Below are positions 17,647-25,969 of a stretch of DNA of 64,000 bases, piece after piece. The first letter of the stretch is position 1, and each line of letters begins with the position of its first letter. The DNA comes from CADEER01 sp965216585 (GTDB lineage Bacteria; Desulfobacterota; Binatia; HRBIN30; CADEER01). The notes under the pieces were generated by a model. It saw only the letters and a list, made by a program, of their open reading frames with translations. It searched no databases and was not told the DNA's origin. Both the position numbers and the translations under genes were made by a program. Where the stretch lies: contig CBDCGC010000003.1 of assembly GCA_965216585.1 (NCBI GenBank), forward strand, positions 2,170,001 through 2,234,000, read 5' to 3'.

Positions 17647-18375
17647 ATGGCGGCAAAGGCAGTCGAGGCGACACCTCCGAATCGAATTCGCCCACTGGTG
17701 GCGTTGCGCGCGCTGCGCGAGCTCATTCGCAATCCCGACGACACCGCTCAGGTGTTTGCCGTAATCGACGCACTGTCAAGCCGGAGCGATGCGCGACACT
17801 TCGAACGTTTCCGCAAAACGGCCAGCGGCGCTCGTCTTCTCCGCCATCGCCCGGTCTTGCTGGAAGCCCTCTCCGACCGCCAGCGGCTGCTGACCCTACC
17901 CCCCGGTAGTCTCGGCCGCACCTATGGAGAGTTCATGAACCGGGAGCAGATTTCGGCCGATGGCCTGGTGGAAGCCGACCATTTCGGCGGCGATCGACAG
18001 CGTCCCGACGATCACCAGTGGTTCGGCGAGCGCCTGCGCGACATGCACGATCTCTGGCACGTCGTCACCGGGTACGACCGCGACCTCGTCGGCGAGGCGT
18101 GCCTCCTCGCTCTTACCTACGCACAAGTGCCCAACCCCGGCATTGGCCTCATCGTGCTCGCGGCCTATTGGAGAGCCGGTAGAGAGTTCTCCTGGGCTCG
18201 GCCGCTGATGCGCGCCGCCTACCGTTGCGGCAAGCGCGCCGACTGGCTCCCCGAACAGGAATGGGAAGCCCTCCTCGAGCGCCCCGTGCACGAGCTGCGC
18301 AAAGAGCTGAAGATCGGCGATCCGCCCGCCTACCAGCAGGTGCGCTCAGACGGTGCCCCGGCCCTGGCAGCCTGA
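17647..18375 (+). CDS. Coq4-family protein
   Basis: 242 residues with a clear AAGGAG Shine-Dalgarno. It contains the Coq4 metal-binding motif HDxxHx11E as HDLWHVVTGYDRDLVGE (about 136-152), followed by LALTYAQVPNPGIGLIVL and FSWARPLMRAAYRCGKRADWL. In eukaryotes Coq4 acts in ubiquinone biosynthesis; bacterial homologues often sit in lipid, carotenoid or quinone clusters. Divergent from a TetR regulator. The gene ends 26 bases before the convergent Fe-S gene. Confidence 0.85.
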   Translation: MAAKAVEATPPNRIRPLVALRALRELIRNPDDTAQVFAVIDALSSRSDARHFERFRKTASGARLLRHRPVLLEALSDRQRLLTLPPGSLGRTYGEFMNREQISADGLVEADHFGGDRQRPDDHQWFGERLRDMHDLWHVVTGYDRDLVGEACLLALTYAQVPNPGIGLIVLAAYWRAGREFSWARPLMRAAYRCGKRADWLPEQEWEALLERPVHELRKELKIGDPPAYQQVRSDGAPALAA

Positions 18376-18385
18376 TCGGGGCTCG

Positions 18386-18401
18386 GGGTCGATAGCGACC
18401 C
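18386..18401. terminator. short hairpin between convergent genes
   Basis: GGGTCG and CGACCC form a perfect 6-bp stem with a 4-base loop between the Coq4 stop and the stop of the Fe-S gene. No U-tract follows, so it is a weak candidate. Confidence 0.4.
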
Positions 18402-19733
18402 TCAAACAGCAAAGCAACGGCCAAAAGCCACCAACAGCTTGGGGTTTCCCCACAGCCGGATCTTGAAGGTGATCAGCGCCCGCGGCAGGGAGCGTTCACC
18501 GGCGAGAAATCCCAACCACGTTTCGCTGTCGGCACGCACGCGGAGATCTGCGTTTCCGCAATGGCCGCGCTGCACGTGCACGGCGCCGCCGGAGATGATG
18601 ATCGTCGCCAGTATCTCCTCTCTTCCGCTGAAGACGAAGTGATAGGTCGCATCGAGGCCGGCGGCACGGCCGGGGTTGAAGAGCAGCGGAAGCTGATCGA
18701 GGAAATCGTCGATCGTGCGCGGGTGTAGCGAATTGCCGACGTGCTTAACCGTCTTGCTCGGAAACCGACTGGCGACGTGCTCCTCGGCGTCGGAGCCGGG
18801 GAGCACGTACACCACCTCTTCCTTTTGCTGTAACGGACGCACGGTTTCCCTGACGAAACGGGCGCGGTCTTCGCGAAACGGCGGCATCACGTCATCGCCG
18901 GCCGGGCACACGGCGACGCAGTAGGCAGCCTTGTAGTTGGCGCCGAACGACAAGCTCTGCCACATCGAGGCGGATTCAGAATCGCTCACCCGCGCACGGT
19001 ATTCGAAACGGCTCTTGCTCTCGGCGACGTTCTCCACCCAATCGGAGAACCCGCCCATGAACTCCCGATAGTTGTGCGTGTAGCAGGCGGAAAAGTTGAA
19101 GTGTCCGTCAGCTCCGATTGCCCCTACCGGACAAGCGGCAACACAGAGCTTGCACGAGACGCAGGGATCGTAGTCGATCGGCGGGTCGTCCTCTTCCACC
19201 ACCGCGTCGGTCAGCACCGTGCCGAGCAGCACGAACGATCCGAAACGCGGGTGAATGACGTTGCGGTGGATACCCATCTTGCCCAGACCCGCGGCTTCGG
19301 CGGCGATCTTGTGCGAGATCGCCCAGATCTTGCCGGGGAAGCGATCCATCTCCATGGGGAAGCCCATCGACGGGTTGACCGCTCGGTGGCCGAGTTCCTC
19401 GAGCCGGGCGACGATCCGCCGCGCGACCCGATTGACCGTGTCCCCCGTGTGGTGGAATTCCAGATTCGCCAGCGAGCGCGCCGGTGATCGGATCGGCTCG
19501 CGGTTCATGCGGCAAACGAATGCCACCAGGGTCTCGGTCCACGGTGCTACCTCCTCGATGGACTTCCGGTCGGTGTCCAACTCGGGCCTCGCAAGGGCCA
19601 CCAGGCCGATGTCGTCCGCACCGGCCTCGCGAGCCAGCTCGCGCAGCCAATCTCCCGCCGGCACTACCGACCTCTGCACCGGCCCCTGTGCAACCTGCAA
19701 CGGGTCGGTCTCCCTCAAAGCATCGTCGTACAT
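18402..19733 (-). CDS. QueG-like double 4Fe-4S protein fused to SCP2 domain
   Basis: 443 residues. The first 300 resemble the epoxyqueuosine reductase/reductive dehalogenase-type fold, with cysteine clusters CVSCKLCVAACP (about 193-204) and CVAVCPAG (about 272-279). The last 110 residues (LPLLFNPGRAAGLDATYHFVF ... GNADLRVRADSETWLGFLAGER) are an SCP2 sterol-carrier domain. The fusion suggests redox chemistry on a bound lipid or sterol rather than tRNA modification; this is inference. GGGAGG lies 5 bases before the ATG, and a perfect 16-bp palindrome 20 bases upstream matches one before the neighbouring MarR gene. Confidence 0.8.
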   Translation of the reverse strand: MYDDALRETDPLQVAQGPVQRSVVPAGDWLRELAREAGADDIGLVALARPELDTDRKSIEEVAPWTETLVAFVCRMNREPIRSPARSLANLEFHHTGDTVNRVARRIVARLEELGHRAVNPSMGFPMEMDRFPGKIWAISHKIAAEAAGLGKMGIHRNVIHPRFGSFVLLGTVLTDAVVEEDDPPIDYDPCVSCKLCVAACPVGAIGADGHFNFSACYTHNYREFMGGFSDWVENVAESKSRFEYRARVSDSESASMWQSLSFGANYKAAYCVAVCPAGDDVMPPFREDRARFVRETVRPLQQKEEVVYVLPGSDAEEHVASRFPSKTVKHVGNSLHPRTIDDFLDQLPLLFNPGRAAGLDATYHFVFSGREEILATIIISGGAVHVQRGHCGNADLRVRADSETWLGFLAGERSLPRALITFKIRLWGNPKLLVAFGRCFAV

Positions 19734-19752
19734 CCGAACCTCCCTCTACGTG

Positions 19753-19768
19753 AGTTGTATATACAACT
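19753..19768. promoter_or_regulatory. MarR operator copy 1 (before Fe-S/SCP2 gene)
   Basis: AGTTGTATATACAACT is a perfect 16-bp palindrome in the 74-base gap between the MarR stop and the Fe-S gene start. Its 14-bp core, GTTGTATATACAAC, is repeated exactly before the MarR gene, and nowhere else was it noticed in the window. Confidence 0.75.
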
Positions 19769-19807
19769 TTCGGGGCAAAAAATTCCCAGCTCCGCCGCGC
19801 CCGTGTT

Positions 19808-20221
19808 TCAACCGACGGTCAGCTTCCCGTGCAAAGCCTCGCCAATCTCCGACCCCAGCCGTCGGCGCACGCTTTTCTGCGCCTTTCGCCAAAGCGGCAG
19901 CGCTTCCTCCAGCAAACGCCTACCGCGTTTGGTCACCCTCAACTCGCTCGACGAGCCGCCAATCCAGCCGCGGTCGCGCATGCGCCGAACATTTCTGCTC
20001 AACGTCGACTTCTCGATCTCGAGCGCCAGAGAAATCCGCGTCGGGGAGACCGGTCCGAGCTTGGTAACGGCAACGAGAATGTTGAGCTGACTGACCTTGA
20101 TACCAAGCGGGCGCAGCGCATCGTCGTAGATTCCGGAGACGATTCGGTTGAGCATGCGCACCCGTACCGCCAGACACTCGGCGGCGATCGTCTCCGCCGC
20201 TTTTGCCGCACCTCGATCCAT
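19808..20221 (-). CDS. MarR-family transcriptional regulator
   Basis: 137 residues with a winged helix: VSQLNILVAVTKLGPVSPTRISLAL, then EKSTLSRNVRRMRDRGWI as the recognition helix and LRVTKRGRRLLEEA as the wing. It lies upstream of the Fe-S/SCP2 gene on the same strand. Identical 14-bp palindromes stand before both genes, so autoregulation and control of the downstream enzyme are likely. The operator lies only five bases before its ATG, where a Shine-Dalgarno would be. Confidence 0.9.
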   Translation of the reverse strand: MDRGAAKAAETIAAECLAVRVRMLNRIVSGIYDDALRPLGIKVSQLNILVAVTKLGPVSPTRISLALEIEKSTLSRNVRRMRDRGWIGGSSSELRVTKRGRRLLEEALPLWRKAQKSVRRRLGSEIGEALHGKLTVG

Positions 20222-20225
20222 GTTG

Positions 20226-20239
20226 GTTGTATATACAAC
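20226..20239. promoter_or_regulatory. MarR operator copy 2 (before MarR gene)
   Basis: GTTGTATATACAAC, a perfect 14-bp palindrome, ends 5 bases before the MarR ATG. It is identical to the core of the site at 19753-19768. Confidence 0.75.
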
Positions 20240-20308
20240 TCCACGGCTCTGGTCAACCCCATCAGATTCCCTCCTCGCAACGAGGAGGAGACGTTCTCCG
20301 ATCAGCGC

Positions 20309-21130
20309 TCAAAGTTCCGCAACGCCTCGGAGTGCACGCCGAGGCGCGTTGGTCTCCCGCTCCTTGCGCAATCCAAGAGTGTGTGCGGAGTGCGGACGCG
20401 GCGGGTGGTAGACGTGGTAGACGATTCCGGCATTGATGATGGGAACGAGTTTGTAGCGCGCCTGTTGCAAGCGCAATCCCAGGTCGAAGTCGTCGGAAAG
20501 AAGTGCGCTCCCCTCCCAGGCCTCGTCGTAACCATTGACCTCGATGAATGCCGCCTTGGGCAAGCTAAAGTTACACCCCATGAGGCGTCGCGAAACAGGA
20601 TGGGCGATGCGAGCCATCCAGTACGGGAGGCGTATTCCCAGATAGGCACGCCTGGAATCACCAGCTCGTTGGCTTTCCAGCAGATCGTTTGGCGGAATCG
20701 GCCCGTCCCATTTTCCTTCACGTACTTGTTGTTTGTTCAACGTCGAAGAATACACAGGGCCGAGGTTGACGCGACGGCCACAGAGAACACGTCCTCCCGC
20801 TGCGAATCGCAGATGATCTTCCAACCATCGTCGATGAGGAAAGCAGTCGCCATCAAGAAACAGCAGGCGTTCTCCTTGCGCCAACGCCACGCATTGATTC
20901 ACGATCCTCGCCTTGCGCACACCATCGTCCGCATGACGGATGTGGCGGATTGGGAACGGGGCTCGAGATTTGAACGACTCGATGAGTCGCGCAGTTTCCG
21001 CGCCAGAACCGTCGTCGCCGATGAGAACCTCTCCCGGCAACACCGATTGTCGGAGAAGCGCAGTGAGCGACAGATCGAGCTCGCGTTCTGCATTGTACGT
21101 ACAGACAACGACAGAGTGAGAACCCGGCAT
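20309..21130 (-). CDS. family 2 glycosyltransferase
   Basis: 273 residues from ATG 21130 (a GTG at 21136 is in frame). GT-A fold markers: SVVVCTYNAERELDLSL at the N-terminus, IGDDGSG, LLFLDGDCFPHR as the DxD metal site, GCNFSLPKAAF and the acceptor-side EGSALLSDDFDLGLRL. The sugar and acceptor cannot be told from sequence. It follows the GH31 gene by 20 bases on the same strand. Confidence 0.85.
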   Translation of the reverse strand: MPGSHSVVVCTYNAERELDLSLTALLRQSVLPGEVLIGDDGSGAETARLIESFKSRAPFPIRHIRHADDGVRKARIVNQCVALAQGERLLFLDGDCFPHRRWLEDHLRFAAGGRVLCGRRVNLGPVYSSTLNKQQVREGKWDGPIPPNDLLESQRAGDSRRAYLGIRLPYWMARIAHPVSRRLMGCNFSLPKAAFIEVNGYDEAWEGSALLSDDFDLGLRLQQARYKLVPIINAGIVYHVYHPPRPHSAHTLGLRKERETNAPRRALRGVAEL

Positions 21131-21149
21131 ATTCACAAACCAATTGTCG

Positions 21150-23303
21150 CTACTCGATGGCGCGCAGGTCGGGGCGGTCGCGACCGAGGGAGAACACCGG
21201 CGGCTGGCCGAGCGGCGCGTCGACGGTCACGCTTTGCCCGCCAGAGTGCTGCACGCCGCTCCACACGTGGTACCAGGTGCCCGGCGGCAAGTAGACGGTT
21301 TTCCGCACCGCCCCTTCGCTGACCACCGGCGCCACCAGGATCTCGTCGCCGAGCATGAACTGATCGGCGACGGCGCGACTCGGCAGATCGTCGGGAAACT
21401 CCAACATCAAATGCCGCAGGATCGGCATCGACGTCTGCGCCGCCAAGGCGGACCACTCGAGCAGCTCGGGCTTGAGCGCGGCGTGGATGCGCGCAAAGCG
21501 GCGGAAGTGCGCCGTCGTCTCTTCGTCCTTCTCCCACGACCAGTTGAGCTGCTTGCGCGCTCCTTCGTGGGTGCGCATGATCGGCGTGAACGCTCCGAGC
21601 TCGGTCCAGCGCATATACAGCTCCTTGGTGCTCGGTGGCGCGATCGTGCCGCTGAAGCCGGCGATGTCGTGTGTCACGTAGGGAATGCCCGACAATCCGA
21701 GGTTGAGCATGGCCGGCACGACCGTCGGCAGTCCATCCGTTTCGCTCCAGTCGGTTTCCTGGTCACCGACCCAGTGAATCATCGAATGAGCGTGCACGCC
21801 GGAATAGCCGGACCGACCGAAGGAGACCCAGTCACCGCCGGGACGCGCTTCATCGAGCGCCTCCCGCACGATCGCGTGCCAGTCGACCGGATAGAGGTTG
21901 TGGCGCGCAATCGGATCGGAACCATCAAAATAGCGAGCGTCGGTCGGCACCCATTCACCGAAGTCGGCCATCCAGCCGTCGACACCGTAGTCCTCGACGA
22001 TCGCCACCAACGTTTGCCGAACGAAGTCGCGGGTCGCCGGATTGGTGAAATCGGGCGCCGAAGAAAAGCCGTTGGGCGCCAGAAAGTCGTAGTCGTCACC
22101 GGCTTCGGTTCGAATCAGCAAACCGGCATCGCTCATCTCGCTGTAGAAGAAATCGCGGTCGCGATCGATGAATGGGTTCACATAGGCGAGGAAGCGAAAT
22201 CCATCGTCGCGCAACTCCGCGACCATCTCCGCCAGATCCGGATAGAGCACGGTATCGGCTTCCCATCGATACTGGACCCCCGAACCGCCGTCGAAGTTCA
22301 TCCGAATACCGCTCCAATCCTGCACCCACAGGACTCCGGCGGGAATGTCGGCTTCGCGCAGGGCTGCCGCTTCGGCGCGGATTCCCGCCGAGCCAGCACC
22401 CAGTGTCGTCTCGGTCGTGCCGGCTTGTGCGCCGATCCACAAATCGAACGCCCACTCGGGTGGCTGGCGAGGCCGGCCGACTTCGTCGCCGAGCTGCTCG
22501 ATCACGTCGACCATCGACGGGCCGTGGAAGACCAACATCTCGAGCGGCTCGCCGGCGACCACCTCAAACCACGCAACGTCGGGGTCGGATTTGCACAAGT
22601 CCACCTCCACGCGCTGAGCCGTGCGCACGAGCGCACCGAAACCGCGCGGATCGAGAAAGTACGGCATCGGAAAGTAGGTCGTGTGCCGGCCGCCGTTGAG
22701 AAAGAGGATCGGCAACTCGGGGTCGCGCCCCAAGCCCTGCTCCGAGACGAAGAGCCGAAACGCTTCGCCGCGCTGGTCCGTCTCGTGGTACTGCGCGCCA
22801 AAACCGTGAAAACCGCTGGCCTCGTCACAGCGAATGGGCAGAGCGATCGAGTCGAACTCTCCCGCGTTCACAACCAGGCGCAGAAGCGATACCGAGCCGG
22901 GCCGCGGATGGGTCACCGACAACGTCGCCGAGGCCAGACCATCGACAGAGCTAAGGTCGACCTCCACTCCGGCGTCCGACTCACGTGTTTCGACGACGGT
23001 CGAGAGTGCCGTTGCACTTTCCCCGTGGCGTTCGAAATCCCACATTCCGAGGCTGAAGGTCTCTGTCTCGTCGACCACCGCCAGCCGTGGCGCCGCGCCG
23101 GCGGTTGAAAGGGTTTCGCGACCATCGACGACGAAGGTGATGCCACCGGCCGCATCGACCCGGACTTCGACGGCGCCCCGCGGTGCCGGCGCACCGGAAT
23201 CGTCATCGCTGGAACAGCCGATTCCGCCGAGGACGAGCGCGACGAGCAGTAAACAAGCGGGCGCCTCTTTGATTCTTGGCAAAACATCCAGCGTGAAGAA
23301 CAC
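21150..23303 (-). CDS. GH31-family glycosidase lipoprotein, possibly sulfoquinovosidase-like
   Basis: 717 residues. GTG 23303 is chosen because AGGAGG stands 5 bases before it (GTG 23309 is too close). The signal sequence ends in the lipobox LGGIGC, so it is lipid-anchored outside the inner membrane. The GH31 nucleophile aspartate lies in DGWMADFGEW and the acid/base region is GDQETDWSETDG. This, with DWSGIRMNF and TDARYFDG, resembles YihQ-type sulfoquinovosidases more than maltases, but the sulfonate-binding residues were not checked by alignment. Heads a transcription unit with the glycosyltransferase. Confidence 0.85.
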   Translation of the reverse strand: MFFTLDVLPRIKEAPACLLLVALVLGGIGCSSDDDSGAPAPRGAVEVRVDAAGGITFVVDGRETLSTAGAAPRLAVVDETETFSLGMWDFERHGESATALSTVVETRESDAGVEVDLSSVDGLASATLSVTHPRPGSVSLLRLVVNAGEFDSIALPIRCDEASGFHGFGAQYHETDQRGEAFRLFVSEQGLGRDPELPILFLNGGRHTTYFPMPYFLDPRGFGALVRTAQRVEVDLCKSDPDVAWFEVVAGEPLEMLVFHGPSMVDVIEQLGDEVGRPRQPPEWAFDLWIGAQAGTTETTLGAGSAGIRAEAAALREADIPAGVLWVQDWSGIRMNFDGGSGVQYRWEADTVLYPDLAEMVAELRDDGFRFLAYVNPFIDRDRDFFYSEMSDAGLLIRTEAGDDYDFLAPNGFSSAPDFTNPATRDFVRQTLVAIVEDYGVDGWMADFGEWVPTDARYFDGSDPIARHNLYPVDWHAIVREALDEARPGGDWVSFGRSGYSGVHAHSMIHWVGDQETDWSETDGLPTVVPAMLNLGLSGIPYVTHDIAGFSGTIAPPSTKELYMRWTELGAFTPIMRTHEGARKQLNWSWEKDEETTAHFRRFARIHAALKPELLEWSALAAQTSMPILRHLMLEFPDDLPSRAVADQFMLGDEILVAPVVSEGAVRKTVYLPPGTWYHVWSGVQHSGGQSVTVDAPLGQPPVFSLGRDRPDLRAIE

Positions 23304-23321
23304 ACCCACCTCCTGCAGCGA

Positions 23322-23678
23322 TCAGACGACGATCTCGCCCGGTTCGATCGTAAACGACTCCGATTCCCTGGAGCTGTCGAAAAGGCGCAGTACGTCGCCG
23401 TTGTCGAACGAAAAAGCGAGCGACTCCGGCGCGTCGACGCCGTAGCCGACGACCGACAATCCGAGGCAACGATGAATCCGCAAAGCATCGCGCTCCTGGT
23501 GCGGCATCGATTGATCGATCAACTCACCGTCGCTGGCGCGGAGCTCCCATTTCCCCTCCACCGAAATGCTGCCATCCGGATAGAAGTGAAGCTGGATCTG
23601 GTACTGATCGAAACAGATCTGGCTCAGCACGCTACCGACAAAGTCGGACAAGTCGAGATCTTCCGGCACTCCATGCAT
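23322..23678 (-). CDS. small hypothetical protein
   Basis: 118 residues, acidic, mostly beta-strand-like (FYPDGSISVEGKWELRASDGE; SLAFSFDNGDVLRLFDSS). It has a look of small DUF6188-type single-domain proteins but no catalytic motif. It ends 18 bases before the GH31 GTG, so may be co-transcribed with it. Confidence 0.6.
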   Translation of the reverse strand: MHGVPEDLDLSDFVGSVLSQICFDQYQIQLHFYPDGSISVEGKWELRASDGELIDQSMPHQERDALRIHRCLGLSVVGYGVDAPESLAFSFDNGDVLRLFDSSRESESFTIEPGEIVV

Positions 23679-23713
23679 TCTACGCCCCCGGTCGCCGTTG
23701 CTTCATCGCAGCT

Positions 23714-24124
23714 CTACGCCTGGCTGACTTCCATCTCGTCGAGCCCCCAATAGCCGCGCAGGTTGGTGAGCTTGCCCGCTTCATTGACCCTGTACGTAAA
23801 AATGCCTTTCACGATCGTCGTCGTGCCGTTGGGGAATTTGACGGTCAGCTTCATGACGTGAGCCGACTCCAGTCCGGCGGCGTACGACACCTCGGTTTCG
23901 ATTTTCATCTCCGACGGCTCGATGTTGTTGGACCAGAACTTCTCCAACCCCGCGCGCCCGTGGATTCCCTTGCCGTCCGGATTGGTCGGCGCCACGCCGA
24001 TCGGATCCTCGATGCAGACGTCGTCCGCCATCAGGGAAAACCACTCTTCCTTCAGCTTTCCCATGGCGCACCGCCACGAGTTGCGCGCCGCAATCATCGC
24101 CGGATTCTCGTCCTTCGCAGCCAT
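23714..24124 (-). CDS. SnoaL/NTF2-like protein
   Basis: 136 residues of the cone-shaped NTF2 fold: WFSLMADDVCIEDPIGVAP, GKGIHGRAGLEKFWSNNI and the strands AHVMKLTVKFPNGTTTIVKGIFTYRVN. Such proteins are ketosteroid isomerase-like enzymes or polyketide cyclases. The Asp of CIEDP fits a typical catalytic position. Steroid-like substrate is plausible given its neighbours but not shown. Confidence 0.8.
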   Translation of the reverse strand: MAAKDENPAMIAARNSWRCAMGKLKEEWFSLMADDVCIEDPIGVAPTNPDGKGIHGRAGLEKFWSNNIEPSEMKIETEVSYAAGLESAHVMKLTVKFPNGTTTIVKGIFTYRVNEAGKLTNLRGYWGLDEMEVSQA

Positions 24125-24206
24125 CGCCCTGCTCCTCCTTCTAGATCACGGAATGCTCGACCACCGCGCCGACACCACCGCCCGCCTCTCAGCCATGTCT
24201 ACCCGG

Positions 24207-24776
24207 CTACCCAACGCCGTCTTCTACGATTGCATCCCACTCGCGGATGCGACCGTCCTCCTCACCAAGCATATCTACCAGAGACGAACGTACGAACGAG
24301 CCGTCAAAGGCCTCTCCTTGAACCTCAACCATACGGCGCACGTCGAGCAGGTCTTTTGGCCTGAAAAAAAGCAACTTGAAGACAGCGAGGGTTTCAGGGG
24401 ACAAAACCCACGTTCCCCTTCCGGCAATTCGCACCCTACGACGACGCTCGCGGGCCTCCTCGTAGAACGGAACGCTCGGCACGAAAACATCGATCCGATA
24501 TCCGTCTTTCCAACCTATGAACATGCCACGCTCTACCGCTTCGCGCCGTGCCACTGCCTCGTCCAGCTCGACGGAGATAGCTCCGAACAGTCTCAGGATC
24601 GGATCGATGTTCTCCGGATCCACCCATACGTTCAGATCGATATCTTGCGTGGCTCGGGGAATGGCCCATGTGCTGTAGGCAACCGCTCCGCCAAGGGCAT
24701 AGTCAAATCCCGATTGCTCGAACGCATCGATCAACGCAACGACGACATCAATGAGCTTACCGAGCTGATCGCGCAT
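24207..24776 (-). CDS. nucleotidyltransferase, toxin-like
   Basis: 189 residues. The polymerase-beta-type motif is GGAVAYSTWAIPRATQDIDL (about 29-48; GG...S then DxD) followed by DGYRIDVFVPS. The architecture is that of AbiEii/DUF6036-like transferases that act as toxins in nucleotidyltransferase toxin-antitoxin pairs. Its start overlaps the preceding 82-residue ORF by 20 bases, the usual antitoxin-toxin layout. A homologous single gene stands at 26524. Confidence 0.8.
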   Translation of the reverse strand: MRDQLGKLIDVVVALIDAFEQSGFDYALGGAVAYSTWAIPRATQDIDLNVWVDPENIDPILRLFGAISVELDEAVARREAVERGMFIGWKDGYRIDVFVPSVPFYEEARERRRRVRIAGRGTWVLSPETLAVFKLLFFRPKDLLDVRRMVEVQGEAFDGSFVRSSLVDMLGEEDGRIREWDAIVEDGVG

Positions 24777-25005
24777 CCCGCGCTCCCGCTACGAGACCCA
24801 GCCACGCTTCCTCGGCCCAGGGCGGCATCGGCTCCGAATAGCGCAGCACAGCATCGACATCGGCTCGTTCTTTCACGATTGCGTGAGCCAGCTCACAGAC
24901 CTCGATAAAGATCGCCAAGCGCTCGTCGGCGCTCATCGCCGCGTATCGCTCAACGTCCGACAGCTGAGGTGGCGAGACGACCCAAGGTGGTAGCTTTGCC
25001 GCCAT
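24757..25005 (-). CDS. putative antitoxin partner of nucleotidyltransferase
   Basis: 82 residues (VSPPQLSDVERYAAMSADERLAIFIEVCELAHAIV ...). No DNA-binding motif is obvious. Small partners with an MSADERL-type helix often precede AbiEii-like nucleotidyltransferases, and the 20-base overlap supports a functional pair. Function by association only. Confidence 0.65.
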   Translation of the reverse strand: MAAKLPPWVVSPPQLSDVERYAAMSADERLAIFIEVCELAHAIVKERADVDAVLRYSEPMPPWAEEAWLGLVAGARDARSAR

Positions 25006-25072
25006 TGAACCAGGTTAGACGAACCCGACCCGCGTTTCCACGGATCGACACTTCGCCACCAGCCGGGATCGC

Positions 25073-25894
25073 TCACTCCAACTTGAAAACGCGGCGTGCA
25101 TTGCCGCGCAAATAGAGGTCGCGTGCCTCCTCGCTGAGATCGAGCTCATCCAGCCCTTCCAGGCACTGCGCCGGTGTGAGCATCGGGTAGTTCGTGCCAA
25201 ACATCACCCGCTTGGCGCCGCGGCGGCGCAAGAAGTCGGCAAAGTCGGCCGGGAAACGCTTGGCTTTGTACGCCGAGGTGTCGATGTAAACATTCGGGCA
25301 TTTGGTCACCAGAGAGATAGTCTCCTGCGTCCACGGAGCACCGAGGTGACCGGCGACGATGCGCAGCTCCGGGAAGTCGAGGGCGACGTTCTCCAAATAC
25401 GGAATCGGCCGCCCGGTCTCCGACGTCATCAACGGCCCAGTGTGGCCGATCTGCAGACAGAACGGCACGTCGAGCTCGACGCATTCGGCGTAGAGCGGGT
25501 AGTAGCGCCGATCGTCGGGGGGCAGACCCCACAGCCAGGGAACGATACGCAAGCCGCGAAACCCCAGCTCGCGCACACAGCGGCGCAACTCACGCACTGC
25601 GTCCATCGGCCTGAAGAGATCGACCGAGGCGAGGCCAATCAACCGATCCGGGTGCTGGCTGACAAAGGACGCCACCTCGTCATTGTCGATCAGCGGGCCG
25701 TTCGGTCCCCACCACGCGGCGACCAACCCGAGCGCTACACCGCCCTGGTCCATGGCGTCGATCGTCGCCTCCAGCGGGATCTCGGGAACCGAATCTACGC
25801 CCATCCAGCGCCACAGTGATTCGAAAAACGGCTGTTCGAGAAAGCGCGTCGTCGGGTGCTGCATCCACACGTCGATGATTCCGTCGTCCGTCAT
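25073..25894 (-). CDS. amidohydrolase-2-like protein lacking usual metal ligands
   Basis: 273 residues of the ACMSD-type TIM barrel. VPFCLQIGHTG and LRIVAGHLGAPW keep two histidine positions, but the N-terminal HxH appears as IDVWMQHP and the catalytic aspartate of GTDYP is asparagine (FGTNYP). Either it uses another chemistry or it is catalytically weak. The rest of the fold, including IDTSAYKAKRFPADFADFLRR, is intact, so it is not a decaying gene. Confidence 0.8.
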   Translation of the reverse strand: MTDDGIIDVWMQHPTTRFLEQPFFESLWRWMGVDSVPEIPLEATIDAMDQGGVALGLVAAWWGPNGPLIDNDEVASFVSQHPDRLIGLASVDLFRPMDAVRELRRCVRELGFRGLRIVPWLWGLPPDDRRYYPLYAECVELDVPFCLQIGHTGPLMTSETGRPIPYLENVALDFPELRIVAGHLGAPWTQETISLVTKCPNVYIDTSAYKAKRFPADFADFLRRRGAKRVMFGTNYPMLTPAQCLEGLDELDLSEEARDLYLRGNARRVFKLE

Positions 25895-25969
25895 GTCGAA
25901 GCCGATCGGCCTTCCGCTTGGCGGCGCCCCGAGGCGACGCTATCATGATCCTCTCATTGCCCTTACCCC

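Noticed and set aside
21144..23108. 654-codon open frame on the plus strand
   Set aside because: It is the antisense shadow of the GH31 gene; its translation shows no family motifs and is rich in Arg/His typical of GC-rich antisense frames.
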